Shown: positions 51,722-61,050, numbered from the stretch's first letter. The stretch: DNA of 64,000 nucleotides from JBGMEA01 sp041447245 (GCA_041447245.1 JBGMEA010000027.1:186001-250000), one strand, 5' to 3'. The notes: generated from the letters alone by a model not told the origin. Program-made: numbers and translations.

Positions 51722-52227
51722 CCCGATATTCCCTTCGAAAGATCCGCTTTCATATAGCCGCCTTTAATATTTACTTCGCTCACATACTCTTTCAGATACG
51801 GCATCATCAGCTCTTTCCCTTCACAGTCGAAAACAATGACATCCACGGCGCCTGTCTGCATGATATCTTTCAGCCGGCAGATACGCTCGGACGAAGTATC
51901 ATAGACAGTCAACCCTTTCAGTTCTTCGATAAAATACTCTCCTTCTTCCAACTCCACCGCATCGGCACGATCCACCTCAAGCAGCTTGCCTTTCATGCGC
52001 TCCGCAGCATTCCGATCCGGGATCTGCCCCGATACTATCAGCACCTGTCCCTGGTGAAACCGTACCGCATCTATGGAATACCGCGTTCCTTCGCAGATGA
52101 AATATTCCAGATCACAAAATCTCTGCACATCATCCGTCAGCGGATATACTTTGATTTCTCCCCGAATCCCATGCGCCCCGCTCACTTTTCCTATCACAAT
52201 CGTTTTCTGATACATTTCCGGTCTCAT
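51718..52227 (-). CDS. rimM: Ribosome maturation factor RimM
   Basis: A 169-residue 16S-processing factor. The N-terminal VIGKVSGAHGIRGEIKVYPLT and the C-terminal PRC-barrel YFIEELKGLTVYDTSSERI, then MMPYLKEYVSEVNIKGGYM, match RimM. Start could be the ATG at 52227 or four codons later. Coupled to trmD. Confidence 0.94.
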   Translation of the reverse strand: MRPEMYQKTIVIGKVSGAHGIRGEIKVYPLTDDVQRFCDLEYFICEGTRYSIDAVRFHQGQVLIVSGQIPDRNAAERMKGKLLEVDRADAVELEEGEYFIEELKGLTVYDTSSERICRLKDIMQTGAVDVIVFDCEGKELMMPYLKEYVSEVNIKGGYMKADLSKGISG

Positions 52228-52292
52228 CCTGCCTTTCGATGATATTGTAGCAAAATATTATCTGCGACTCAACGCATTGCAATGAAACAAAA

Positions 52293-52320
52293 AAATGCCT
52301 GCAGCTATCGGCAGGCATTT
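52293..52320 (-). terminator. Terminator after the GT2 gene
   Basis: AAATGCCTGC (52293-52302) and GCAGGCATTT (52311-52320); on the minus strand T7 follows. Confidence 0.9.
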
Positions 52321-52333
52321 CGAAGCGATTTTT

Positions 52334-53617
52334 TCACCGCACTTCTTCGATTGACTTCACGCAAGTATGCGCAATCGGCTTCCATTCCACTTTTTTAAAC
52401 AGCGCAACGATTGCGATCGGCAGATACGTGAACATGAAAAACGGGAATAAAAACAGATTCCATAATTTTCTCGCCGTGGTGCAATGTATCTTTTTCCATT
52501 CGGTAATCGTGGTCAGCAATCCCATTGCGAACAGAATCAGATAATATATCAGCATCGAGGTCACCATTGCAAGCAGAGCATGATGCTCCACCCGATATCC
52601 GATGTCGGGAGACATCGCAGCCGCAGCAAAGAAGATCAGATTCATGAATAAACTCGTCAGCGAAATCAGCAGCGCCGGGGTGATGTTCATCATCATGTCA
52701 TAGCAGGAAAATTTGTGTGCTTTGTTTTTCACCGATCCGACCAAGAGCGCTTTCCCATATTTTCCGAGCACTTGGTAGAACCCTTTCGCCCAACGCATTC
52801 TCTGATGCCATGATTGTTCAAAGGTAATCGGCTGTTCATCGTAAAGCATGGCGCTTCCGCAATATCCGATCACTTCCCCCTTGAGCACTTCGCACATCGA
52901 AAACTCAATATCTTCCGTCAGCAGGTAATGTTTCCATCCGCCGCCGTTTTCTTCGATAACGTCCCGATGAATCAAAAAACCGGTGCCTGAAATGGCGCAG
53001 CTGGTATTCAGCTCCATACGGGGACGGTTGAGATATTCCGCTTCGTGCAGAAACCACAACGCATATCCAGATGTAATCCAGTTATAATCGTAGTTCTTGG
53101 AGTTGCGGTAGCTCGTTAACACCCGGTACCCTTTATCGAACTGATTGTTCATTTCCGCAATATAGTTTTCGTCAAGAATATTGTCGGCATCAAATACAAA
53201 GTAGCCTTCATAATTTTTATCGGAGTAACACTGTTTGATTTTGCCGAGCATGTAGTTCAGCGCATAACCCTTACCGACCAATGTCTGATCATTGCGCACA
53301 TATACAATCGCGCCGGCCGCTTTGGCAGACTGTGCGGTATGGTCGGTGCAATTATCCGCGATCACAAAAATATCGACGAGCTCGCTGGGATAGGTCTGGT
53401 TGCGGATACTCTTGATCAACTCTCCGATGACTGCTTCTTCATTTCTTGCCGCAATCAAAACAGCATAACGATGAAGCACTTTTGCAACATATTTTTCTTT
53501 TTTCTTTTTTCTGTATTTCGAAAAAAGTGCCACTGCCGTGTAAACAGCCTGATAAGAATACAACACGGTGAATATGACAAAAAGAGCAAAGTTAAAAATG
53601 TCAATAAACTTTAGCAA
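52334..53617 (-). CDS. Membrane glycosyltransferase, family 2
   Basis: A 427-residue processive-type GT2. One helix at about 8-30 precedes the catalytic domain with AARNEEAVIG, DADN (143-146), TEDIEF (234-239) and QRMRW (272-276), the D,D,D,QxxRW set of polymerising enzymes such as cellulose, hyaluronan and poly-GlcNAc synthases. Three to four C-terminal helices complete it. No PilZ domain is visible. The leader carries an inverted repeat GACAATCG-N10-CGATTGTC (53711-53736). Product unknown. Confidence 0.9.
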   Translation of the reverse strand: MLKFIDIFNFALFVIFTVLYSYQAVYTAVALFSKYRKKKKEKYVAKVLHRYAVLIAARNEEAVIGELIKSIRNQTYPSELVDIFVIADNCTDHTAQSAKAAGAIVYVRNDQTLVGKGYALNYMLGKIKQCYSDKNYEGYFVFDADNILDENYIAEMNNQFDKGYRVLTSYRNSKNYDYNWITSGYALWFLHEAEYLNRPRMELNTSCAISGTGFLIHRDVIEENGGGWKHYLLTEDIEFSMCEVLKGEVIGYCGSAMLYDEQPITFEQSWHQRMRWAKGFYQVLGKYGKALLVGSVKNKAHKFSCYDMMMNITPALLISLTSLFMNLIFFAAAAMSPDIGYRVEHHALLAMVTSMLIYYLILFAMGLLTTITEWKKIHCTTARKLWNLFLFPFFMFTYLPIAIVALFKKVEWKPIAHTCVKSIEEVR

Positions 53618-53710
53618 AACAACTCTCCCCGCATTAAAACAAACGAAAGCCCTCTATTTCTGTCGTCCGTTTTTCCGCATTACGTAAATTAATAATAAAA
53701 TACCCTCTTC

Positions 53711-53736
53711 GACAATCGCTACCAATTACGATTGTC
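53711..53736. repeat. Inverted repeat upstream of the GT2 gene
   Basis: GACAATCG (53711-53718) and CGATTGTC (53729-53736) are perfect arms separated by 10 bases. It could be an operator or a leader hairpin. Confidence 0.45.
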
Positions 53737-53810
53737 TGCATTATTCTATCACGTTTCAAATAAAAGCCAAGCATTTTGATGAAAATTAACGGGATTATAA
53801 TTTACACAAT

Positions 53811-55229
53811 TCATTCTATTGGGGCAGATTCGTCCCATAATTGATTTAACAGAGCAATCCCCTCTCTCATATCGGATTCGTTCATATGCGCATACCCAAA
53901 CAGAAAAATCCCTTCAAACCGTTTGCCGATCCCGTCGAAACAGTACTCTGCCAATTCGTGCATATCCACTCCGCTTTCATCCGCACTTTTTTTCCACAAT
54001 CCGGCTTTGGCCTTGTTTTTGACCGAGACCAGAAGGTGCAACCCCGCTTCCGTCCCGGAGATATCGGCATCCCACGCAAAGGGTGTTTGTCCCAATTCCC
54101 TTATCAGACAATCCCGTCGGCTCCGATACAGTTTTTTCATCCGATTGATATGCCTCCCGTAATGCCCCTCGGTAAGGAAACGGCTGAGCGTATCTTGTTC
54201 AAATCGCGAAACAGGACAGGAATAAAACAAGAACTCCTCCCGATACCGATTCATCAGGGCATCCGGCATTACCATATAGCTGATTCGTACAGAAGGCGCA
54301 ATGCTTCTCGAAAACGTACCGATATAGATCACCCTGTCATATTCATCCATTCCTTTCAGTGCCGGAATCGGTCTGCCGTCGTACCGAAATTCGTGATCGT
54401 AATCGTCTTCAATAATATACCGTTCGCAGCCTTCGGAAGCCCATTTCAGTAAACGCCTTCTCGCCACAACCGGCATCACAACCCCAAGCGGGAACTGATG
54501 AGACGGCGTTACATATGCCGTATCCGCATCGGACAATTCCAGCAGATCAAGATCAATTCCCGCTGCGCCGACCGGAACATATCGAGTGGCAATCTCATTT
54601 TTTTTTAAAATTTTTGCCGTTTTTTCATACCCCGGGTTCTCCAGCGCCACTACTCTCTGACGCCCCAAAATCTGCATCAGCAGCTGAAACAGATATTCCG
54701 TGCCGGCACCGATCAGCACCCGATCCGCGCCGCAGCGAATTCCGCGGTATTCCCAAAGGTAATCCGTAACAGCCTCCCGCAATCTCCGATCCCCCTGCGG
54801 ATGCGCTCGCTGCAACAATGTCCGATTCTCATCGTGCATGATTTCTTTTGTCAAACGTACCCATGTCGCAAAAGGGAATCGCTCGGTGTCGACTCTGTCA
54901 ATACCAAAATCCCAAATGATCTCCTTCTCCGCCGTATCTTCGATTTTTTCCGTGCAGCGTTCTGCACATGGGATTTTATCCATAGATTCGGGCAGTATTT
55001 CCTCCACATAAAAGCCGCTTTTGGCAACCGCGTTCAGATATCCTTCCGAAACCAATTGCTGGTAAGCCGTATCCACCGTATTCTGACTGATATGCAAATC
55101 CTCCGACAGTCTCCTTTTCGATGGAAGTTTTGTACCGGCCGCAAGCTGACCACCGAGAATTTTGCTGCGCAATTCCAAATACAGTTGCACATACAAATGA
55201 TTGTTTGCATCAGTGTTTAACGTAATCAA
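53811..55229 (-). CDS. pdxR: PdxR-like MocR-type regulator (GntR winged helix fused to aminotransferase)
   Basis: A 472-residue regulator. The GntR helix-turn-helix lies at about 10-75 (KLPSKRRLSEDLHISQNTVD), then a linker and a fold-type I aminotransferase-like domain with VTPSHQFPLG, IIEDDYDHEFRYDG and the PLP-lysine region YIGTFSRSIAPSVRISYMV, where the usual SKxLxP lysine is replaced by arginine (SRSIAP). Divergent from pdxST, it probably senses PLP and activates their transcription. I choose TTG at 55229 because GGAGG sits six bases upstream; the ATG at 55253 has no ribosome binding site. Confidence 0.88.
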   Translation of the reverse strand: MITLNTDANNHLYVQLYLELRSKILGGQLAAGTKLPSKRRLSEDLHISQNTVDTAYQQLVSEGYLNAVAKSGFYVEEILPESMDKIPCAERCTEKIEDTAEKEIIWDFGIDRVDTERFPFATWVRLTKEIMHDENRTLLQRAHPQGDRRLREAVTDYLWEYRGIRCGADRVLIGAGTEYLFQLLMQILGRQRVVALENPGYEKTAKILKKNEIATRYVPVGAAGIDLDLLELSDADTAYVTPSHQFPLGVVMPVVARRRLLKWASEGCERYIIEDDYDHEFRYDGRPIPALKGMDEYDRVIYIGTFSRSIAPSVRISYMVMPDALMNRYREEFLFYSCPVSRFEQDTLSRFLTEGHYGRHINRMKKLYRSRRDCLIRELGQTPFAWDADISGTEAGLHLLVSVKNKAKAGLWKKSADESGVDMHELAEYCFDGIGKRFEGIFLFGYAHMNESDMREGIALLNQLWDESAPIE

Positions 55230-55347
55230 TCCAATCCTCCAATCTGATACCATAAAATAATTTCATTCTGATTATTTCAATCATATCAGTTTGTGCTATG
55301 ATAATACGCAACCGATCGGAATTTGTCAACTAAAAAAGAGGGAAATC

Positions 55348-56229
55348 ATGAACCAGAGTCGTGAAGAGTTAAATAAAAATCTCGCACAAATGCTCAAAGG
55401 CGGAGTTATCATGGATGTTACCAATGCCGATGAAGCACGCATCGCACAGGAGGCGGGAGCCGTTGCAGTCATGGCATTGGAGCGCGTCCCTGCCGATATC
55501 CGCAAACAGGGCGGAGTCGCCAGAATGAGTGATCCGAAGATGATCAGAGCCATTCAAAAGGCGGTTACCATACCGGTCATGGCAAAAGTGCGCATCGGAC
55601 ATTTTGCCGAAGCGGAAATTCTGCAGGCACTGTCCATCGATTTCATTGATGAAAGCGAAGTGCTCACGCCTGCCGATGATTTATACCATATCGACAAGGC
55701 ATCGTTCCGGGTTCCGTTCGTCTGCGGCGTGCGCAATCTGGGGGAAGCACTCAGGCGGATCGGCGAAGGAGCATCAATGATCCGAACCAAAGGAGAAGCC
55801 GGAACAGGAAACATTATCGAAGCAGTACGGCATATGCGCACGATGAACCGGGAAATCAGAACCGTAGCAGCCATGCCGAACGATGAACGCATGTGTTTTG
55901 CGAAAGAAAACGGAGCGCCCTACGAACTGGTCTGCCAAGTTGCACAAGAAGGAAAACTTCCCGTGGTCAATTTTGCGGCAGGAGGCATCGCGACTCCTGC
56001 AGATGCGGCGCTGATGATGAAACTCGGAAGCGAAGGAGTTTTTGTCGGCTCCGGTATCTTCAAGTCGGAAAACCCGCAGAAGCGGGCTGACGCAATCGTA
56101 AAAGCCGTTACATACTATCAGGATCCGCATATCCTGGCCGAGCTCAGCGAAGATCTCGGCGAAGCAATGCACGGCATCGAGCTTTCACAGATCGCCGAAG
56201 AAAACCGATACGCGCAGAGAGGCTGTTGA
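55348..56229 (+). CDS. pdxS: Pyridoxal 5'-phosphate synthase, PdxS subunit
   Basis: A 293-residue TIM-barrel synthase that builds PLP from ribose 5-phosphate, glyceraldehyde 3-phosphate and ammonia. Asp23 (IMDVTN), Lys80 (MAKVRIGH) and the second catalytic lysine in IRTKGEAGTG are present. Start ATG 55348 follows AAGAGGG. The stop lies two bases before pdxT, its glutaminase partner. The divergent pdxR and the short shared promoter (55230-55347) suggest PLP-responsive control. Confidence 0.97.
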   Translation: MNQSREELNKNLAQMLKGGVIMDVTNADEARIAQEAGAVAVMALERVPADIRKQGGVARMSDPKMIRAIQKAVTIPVMAKVRIGHFAEAEILQALSIDFIDESEVLTPADDLYHIDKASFRVPFVCGVRNLGEALRRIGEGASMIRTKGEAGTGNIIEAVRHMRTMNREIRTVAAMPNDERMCFAKENGAPYELVCQVAQEGKLPVVNFAAGGIATPADAALMMKLGSEGVFVGSGIFKSENPQKRADAIVKAVTYYQDPHILAELSEDLGEAMHGIELSQIAEENRYAQRGC

Positions 56230-56231
56230 CT

Positions 56232-56801
56232 ATGCCCCACGCTGTGGGCGTTCTCGCATTGCAGGGCTCAGTGCAGGAACATCTCGCTATGCTCAAACGA
56301 ATCGAAAACATCGCCCCGCGTTCCGTCAGGACTGCGGAAGAGTTGAAATCGGTCGATGCCCTGATTCTTCCGGGAGGGGAAAGCACTGTCATCGGAAAAC
56401 TGTTGCGCACATTCGGATTGATGACTATTCTATCCAATCAAATCTCGGAAGGAATGCCGGTATGGGGCACCTGTGCAGGCACAATCCTGTTGGCACGAAA
56501 AATCCTCGGAGAATCTCCCTATCTCGGAGCAATCGACATTACGGTTGCCCGAAATGCTTACGGAACGCAATCGGACAGTTTCCGCACAACATCCCGTATT
56601 GCGGAATTATCCGATCATGAAACCGAGCTTGTCTTTATCCGCGCACCCAAAATCATTTCCTGTTCGGCACATGTCAGCGTCATTTGCAGCCTCGGAGAAA
56701 ACCCCGTGGCGGTTCGCCAAAATCATATTCTGGCAACGACGTTCCATCCGGAACTGACAAACGATCTTTCTTTTCATTCCTATTTTGCATCGATGATCTG
56801 A
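56232..56801 (+). CDS. pdxT: Pyridoxal 5'-phosphate synthase, PdxT glutaminase subunit
   Basis: A 189-residue class I glutamine amidotransferase-like protein supplying ammonia to PdxS. The nucleophile is Cys81 in WGTCAGTIL; the histidine and glutamate of the triad are in TTFHPELTND; LALQGSVQEH and LPGGESTVIGK are PdxT signatures. The ATG at 56232 is preferred to TTG at 56226 by spacing from AGAGAGG. A terminator follows. Confidence 0.96.
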   Translation: MPHAVGVLALQGSVQEHLAMLKRIENIAPRSVRTAEELKSVDALILPGGESTVIGKLLRTFGLMTILSNQISEGMPVWGTCAGTILLARKILGESPYLGAIDITVARNAYGTQSDSFRTTSRIAELSDHETELVFIRAPKIISCSAHVSVICSLGENPVAVRQNHILATTFHPELTNDLSFHSYFASMI

Positions 56802-56810
56802 AGCGAAAAA

Positions 56811-56841
56811 AAAGAGTTGCCCGCAAAAGGCAGCTCTTTCA
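56811..56841 (+). terminator. Terminator of pdxST
   Basis: AAAGAGTTGCC (56811-56821) pairs with GGCAGCTCTTT (56829-56839), one wobble. Confidence 0.8.
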
Positions 56842-56868
56842 GTATTTTCGTTATTTTTTTATAATACG

Positions 56869-58281
56869 CTATTCTCCTTCGTGATTGACCACCACATTGT
56901 TTCGATCTCTGTCTTTTGCCGCGTAAAGCGCATCGTCAACACGTTTGATCCAACTGTCGAAATCTTCCCCTTCCCGCAGTTCTGCGATGCCGATGCTGAC
57001 CGTCATCTCTCCGATCACGGGAAATTCATGCAGTGACACCAGCTTACGAAGCCGTTCCGCATAAACATACGCAGTATTGCCGACATTGGTTGTCGTAAGG
57101 ATCAGAAATTCCTCACCGCCCCAACGGGTAATGGAGTCTGTCGTGCGCGAATTTGCGCGAAGCAGATCGGCAAAATCAATCAGCACCATATCCCCAACCT
57201 GATGCCCGTATTTATCATTGACCCTTTTAAAATGGTCAATATCCAAAAGCAGAAATGACAGGCTGTTCTTTTGGATACGCATCAGTTCGATCTGTTCATA
57301 AACGTGCTTGATCAGTCCCCTGCGATTCCATAAGCCGGTCAGCTGATCGGTATATGCCGAGTTTACCAATTCATCATTGGCTTTTTTCAGCTCTTCCTCC
57401 ACTTGCTTGTGCTCTTCCAGCTCTCTTGTCAGCGTATTATACAATCGGATATTCTGTATCAGCGTGCTTAGTTGGGCACACACTGTGATCATAATTTTTT
57501 CGGAACGCGGAGCAAACAGTTCCCCTTTGCGCAGAAAAACAATCATACTGCCCAGAAATGTTTCATCGGAAAAAATCGGAAACAAAATGCTAGACTCAAA
57601 TGTCCCGATGTCGGGATAATCACCGAACAGCTCCAAAATCTGTTCCCGATCAAGATACAGATTCGTTTTTTTGTTCTCCCCGTCGCTTCCCCTTCTGCGC
57701 TTCATTGCCTGTTGCATCAATTCATCGGGGAAAATATAGGCTTCGTTTTTTTGTGTAATGTCCATTCCGATACAATGATATCGGCGAACCTGCTTTGTCA
57801 CATCGTCAAACAGATAGGACAGCAGCGCATCGATATGCAATTCATGACTGAGCAGCGCACAAGTCTGACGGATAAATTTATCCATATCCATTCCATGCGC
57901 GGAAATACGATAAATCTGATACAGCAGATTTACTCCATTCTCATCTGCCGCGTTTAAAACAGCATGCATCTTCTCGGATGAAGTTTCTTTATCGCGGCAT
58001 TGTCCCGCTTCAGATTCAGACAATGCCCGGTTCGAAAGAACTGTTCCGCTTAATGTCTTGCGCCCGATATCTTCGTTCTTTCCGTCGGCACGCAGAATTG
58101 CTTGGGAAAGATATTTATGCTCGACCGCAACAGATCCGTCCCGTTCGGAGAATCCGCTTGGCTGCATACTTGCTGGCCGAATGGCAGACTGCTTGCATTC
58201 TGCGGGAGCAGTCTGTTCCACACGAGGCGGATGCCCCGCTCCAAAACGTTTCATACTTTTTTGTTTATCGACTTTTCTCAT
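56869..58281 (-). CDS. Diguanylate cyclase (GAF-like plus GGDEF domain)
   Basis: A 470-residue cytoplasmic protein that should make c-di-GMP from GTP. Residues 1-110 are low-complexity and basic. A GAF-like domain covers about 125-285, a coiled coil about 285-305, and the GGDEF domain follows with NRRGLIKHV, DIDHFKRVND and active-site GGEEF at 388-392. The product-inhibition I-site RTTD is at 379-382, five residues before. A promoter lies about 150 bp upstream (58428-58456). It is the only c-di-GMP enzyme in the window and a possible source of ligand for the riboswitch at 31983-32072. Confidence 0.94.
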   Translation of the reverse strand: MRKVDKQKSMKRFGAGHPPRVEQTAPAECKQSAIRPASMQPSGFSERDGSVAVEHKYLSQAILRADGKNEDIGRKTLSGTVLSNRALSESEAGQCRDKETSSEKMHAVLNAADENGVNLLYQIYRISAHGMDMDKFIRQTCALLSHELHIDALLSYLFDDVTKQVRRYHCIGMDITQKNEAYIFPDELMQQAMKRRRGSDGENKKTNLYLDREQILELFGDYPDIGTFESSILFPIFSDETFLGSMIVFLRKGELFAPRSEKIMITVCAQLSTLIQNIRLYNTLTRELEEHKQVEEELKKANDELVNSAYTDQLTGLWNRRGLIKHVYEQIELMRIQKNSLSFLLLDIDHFKRVNDKYGHQVGDMVLIDFADLLRANSRTTDSITRWGGEEFLILTTTNVGNTAYVYAERLRKLVSLHEFPVIGEMTVSIGIAELREGEDFDSWIKRVDDALYAAKDRDRNNVVVNHEGE

Positions 58282-58427
58282 AACTCATCACTCACTCCGT
58301 CACGGTCGGCATATCCATCAAAATCAAGTACATCAGCAACACTTCCGCAATACAAAAAACAGAGGATCTTCCGAATAACGATTCTGAATAAAATCCGAAA
58401 CGCCCAACAAAAAATAACATTGTAATT

Positions 58428-58456
58428 ATTATATCATTCCGATACATCCGCAACAA
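58428..58456 (-). promoter_or_regulatory. Promoter of the diguanylate cyclase gene
   Basis: Minus strand: TTGTTG (58451-58456), 17-base spacer, TATAAT (58428-58433). Confidence 0.6.
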
Positions 58457-58483
58457 GTATGAAAACAGGATGGGAACAAAAAA

Positions 58484-58509
58484 AAGCATCTTTCGTACGA
58501 AAGATGCTT
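58484..58509 (-). terminator. Perfect 26-base palindrome terminator
   Basis: AAGCATCTTTCG and CGAAAGATGCTT are perfect arms meeting at TA; on the minus strand a T8 run follows. It ends the transcript of the ACT-like gene. Confidence 0.88.
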
Positions 58510-58703
58510 GGCGTGATGACAAGCTCGCCACTATGCAGGCTGAATGAAAAAACCGAAAACAAAGTACATTACTATTCGGATGAGCATGACGTATCCGAAT
58601 ATCCGCAAGTGAAGATGAATGTTTATGCAATGCTGCACATCGGATTGCTGCGGTTCAGGGTTTTCGCCAGTCTGAATATCTTCATAAAGAAAGATGCTTT
58701 TCT

Positions 58704-58958
58704 TCAGTCAAATATCATTTTTTTTGCGATAATACCGCCAAGCGCATCGAGCTCTTTTTCAAACTTCGCGATTTCGCTTTCCGATCCATCGACAAATTCC
58801 AGCAGGATCAGCCCGCTCGGACTGCATGCATCGGGAGTTGCCATATGAAGCCCGACTCTCGTGTTGATGCTGCACCCGTAATCAGACAAAATGCTTTGGA
58901 GTTTCAGCGCATCCTGCATACGCTCTTTTACCTGTATTCCCATAATTACTTTGGACAT
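58704..58958 (-). CDS. Small ACT-like regulator (TM1266/iron-only hydrogenase-associated type)
   Basis: An 84-residue protein with the beta-alpha-beta-beta-alpha-beta pattern of ACT/ferredoxin-like folds: KVIMGIQVKERMQDALKLQS, ILSDYGCSINTRVGLH, LILLEFVDGSESEIAKFEKE. It resembles the small family annotated as iron-only hydrogenase system regulator. A single cysteine is in the YGCSI turn. ATG at 58958 follows AAGGAGG; the longer frame is rejected. No hydrogenase gene is nearby. Confidence 0.7.
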   Translation of the reverse strand: MSKVIMGIQVKERMQDALKLQSILSDYGCSINTRVGLHMATPDACSPSGLILLEFVDGSESEIAKFEKELDALGGIIAKKMIFD

Positions 58959-59035
58959 AAGCACTTCCTCCTTATGATCCATATTGTATCACAGATTTTG
59001 CATGCATTACATTCTTCGTTGCTTAAAATCACAGT

Positions 59036-59470
59036 TTATTTGTCGGGCATATCACATAATGTTTTCGTATAATAATACCGTTTTCCGCTGAGCGGATACT
59101 CCGTCAAAACGAACTTGAGTTCATAACCGTGCTTTTCGTAAAAACCGGGAGCCTGAAATCCGAACGTATTCAGAAACACATACTTGCATCCGCGGCTTTT
59201 CGCCGTCTCTTCGGCAACCCGCAGAATTTCACTTCCGATCCCTTTTCCCCGAAGCGCTTCGCTTACCCAAAGATAATCCACTTCCAGCCAGTTTCCGTGC
59301 GTGCTGCCGATCAATCCCGCCGTCTTCTCACCATTATCATTGTGGAGGAATATCCCCAGTTCTTTGGGATTTTTGTCTTCGATTCTTGCAAGGTTATACT
59401 CCAGCAATCGTTCGTATAATTCACTGCGATCCCGATCCGTCAGCATTTCCGTTACCGTATAATTTTCCAA
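59036..59470 (-). CDS. GNAT family N-acetyltransferase
   Basis: A 144-residue acetyl-CoA-dependent acetyltransferase. LWVSEALRGKGIGSEIL is the acetyl-CoA-binding motif A; KYVFLNTFGFQAPGFYEKHGY is the motif B region. Substrate not predictable. Single gene, preceded by GGTGAT-like weak ribosome binding site. Confidence 0.9.
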   Translation of the reverse strand: MENYTVTEMLTDRDRSELYERLLEYNLARIEDKNPKELGIFLHNDNGEKTAGLIGSTHGNWLEVDYLWVSEALRGKGIGSEILRVAEETAKSRGCKYVFLNTFGFQAPGFYEKHGYELKFVLTEYPLSGKRYYYTKTLCDMPDK

Positions 59471-59638
59471 TGTGCATCACCTCTCAGTCCGACTTTCGTT
59501 TTTATAAACGAATCTTTTCTGTCCTTTTGGTATTTTGTCACAGACATCACGCAAGTGTCAATCTATAATTCCTATCATACAAAGACAAATGAAGGAATCT
59601 TGCGGATCAGGCAGATCCGTGTTGAAAGAAAGGCTGTT

Positions 59639-60235
59639 ATGCATCAAAAATTCTATAAAAAAATATATACCCCCAAAGAGCTCTACATCGCATTATACCG
59701 CGGACTGCGCACCATGAAGTTTATGCGCAAAGCAAAAAACAACCATGAGCTATCCGTCGAATTCATCGAGCGGATCATGCTTGCTGTCACCGAAGTGAAC
59801 GGCTGCGAAATCTGTTCTTACGGCCATACCAAAATGGCATTGGAGCAGGGAATGCGTGCGGAAGAAATCGAAACGCTCCTGTCGGGAAACACAGAGCAGA
59901 TTCCGAAGGAAGAACTCACCGCCATTCTGTTTGCACAGCATTACGCCGACACCCGAGGCTGGCCGAGTGAGGTATCCTGGAAACGGGTAAGCGAGGAATA
60001 CGGGCTTCCGAAAGCGCTGGGCATTCTCGGTTCGACACGGATGATTATGATCGGCAACATCGTCGGCATCGCATTCAGCGCGTTGCGAAGCCGTTTGAAA
60101 GGTCATCCCGTCGAAAAGACTGGCCTCCTTTACGAAATCGGTATGCTGCTGAGTTGTCTGATTTTCCTTCCGATTGCCATTCTCCACGGTCTGATCTCCG
60201 ATCTGTTCCGTGTCCCGATCATTCGTTTCAAGTAA
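59639..60235 (+). CDS. Carboxymuconolactone decarboxylase/AhpD-like protein with C-terminal membrane helices
   Basis: A 198-residue protein. The AhpD-type active site is in VNGCEICSYGHTKMAL (CxxC with downstream His), within an all-helical domain of about 150 residues. A hydrophobic C-terminal segment (about 165-195) suggests membrane attachment, which is unusual for AhpD. It may act as a thiol-disulfide or peroxidase-linked reductase. Start ATG 59639 follows AAAGG. Confidence 0.87.
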   Translation: MHQKFYKKIYTPKELYIALYRGLRTMKFMRKAKNNHELSVEFIERIMLAVTEVNGCEICSYGHTKMALEQGMRAEEIETLLSGNTEQIPKEELTAILFAQHYADTRGWPSEVSWKRVSEEYGLPKALGILGSTRMIMIGNIVGIAFSALRSRLKGHPVEKTGLLYEIGMLLSCLIFLPIAILHGLISDLFRVPIIRFK

Positions 60236-60367
60236 GAATAACTGCGAAGCGTCGGATTCTTCCGATTCGGAATTGTTCGATGATGGAAATTTTGGATATC
60301 GATATCCGTTTCCGAATCAAATCATCGGTATCCGTTTCAATTGTGCAGAAAGAAAGTGGAGAATAGA

Positions 60368-60976
60368 ATGAAAAAAATCAGCGTGTTTGATTTGATCGCC
60401 CCGATTTACGGTTTGTTTTACGAACGGCAGATCAGACAGTTCCAAAAAGTGATTGATCGGCTATCGGCCGAAATCGACATATCAGTAGGGAAAACCGCCG
60501 TCGATGTCGGATGCGGCACGGGTGCGCTCTGCTCTGTACTCTCAGACAGAGGGCTTACGGTCAGCGGAGCCGATCCCTCGAATGTCATGCTGAAGGTTGC
60601 CGAAAGAAAAAAGGGAAGCCGAAGCATCGCATTCACCCGTGCAAACGCTCTCGAACGGATGCCTTTTGAAGACATCAGTTTTGATCTCACGTTTACTTCC
60701 TATGTCCTGCATGGTTTGAAAGAGGCAGATCGAAAAACCATGTATGCGGAACTCGGCAGAATCACGAAAGGTTATATCATCATTCACGATTACAATGAAA
60801 AACGTGCGCTGCATACCACGCTCATCGAGTGGCTCGAAGGCGGAGATTATTTCGGGTTTATTAAGCATGCCCCCGAGGAAATCGGTCGGGCATTTTCGGA
60901 AGTTCGCACAGTAATGGTCGGACCGCGTGCGGTATGCTATATCTGCAAACCGCATGATACGCTTCAGTCTGAATAA
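60368..60976 (+). CDS. Class I SAM-dependent methyltransferase
   Basis: A 202-residue methyltransferase. Motif I is AVDVGCGTGALCSVL, with an acidic residue in SGADPSN; motif post-I and FDLTFTSYVLHGL follow the UbiE/COQ5-like pattern. The N-terminal FDLIAPIYGLFYERQIRQF matches small clostridial methyltransferases. Starts at ATG 60368 with GTGGAG upstream; the substrate is unknown. Possibly co-transcribed with the AhpD-like gene 132 bp upstream. Confidence 0.88.
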   Translation: MKKISVFDLIAPIYGLFYERQIRQFQKVIDRLSAEIDISVGKTAVDVGCGTGALCSVLSDRGLTVSGADPSNVMLKVAERKKGSRSIAFTRANALERMPFEDISFDLTFTSYVLHGLKEADRKTMYAELGRITKGYIIIHDYNEKRALHTTLIEWLEGGDYFGFIKHAPEEIGRAFSEVRTVMVGPRAVCYICKPHDTLQSE

Positions 60977-61050
60977 CTCAAGTGACACAACACCTCCATA
61001 AGTACGATATGCCGAAAGCGAGAAACTTCCCTCATTATAAATCGACAACA

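Larger units (their letters stand above)
58282..58703 (-). other. Long 3'/5' untranslated region between the ACT-like gene and the diguanylate cyclase
   Basis: A 422-bp gap. From the right: GAAAAGCATCTTTC just after the ACT-like stop, then about 170 bp with ATTCGGAT..ATCCGAAT and TGGCG..CGCCA hairpins, a strong terminator palindrome (58484-58509) and the cyclase promoter (58428-58456). The first element repeats the 5' arm of the terminator. No credible ORF. Confidence 0.6.

Noticed and set aside
58459..58848. A 129-codon plus-strand ORF across the 3' UTR of the ACT-like gene
   Set aside because: It reads through a perfect terminator palindrome and antisense to a recognised gene, with no ribosome binding site or family similarity.
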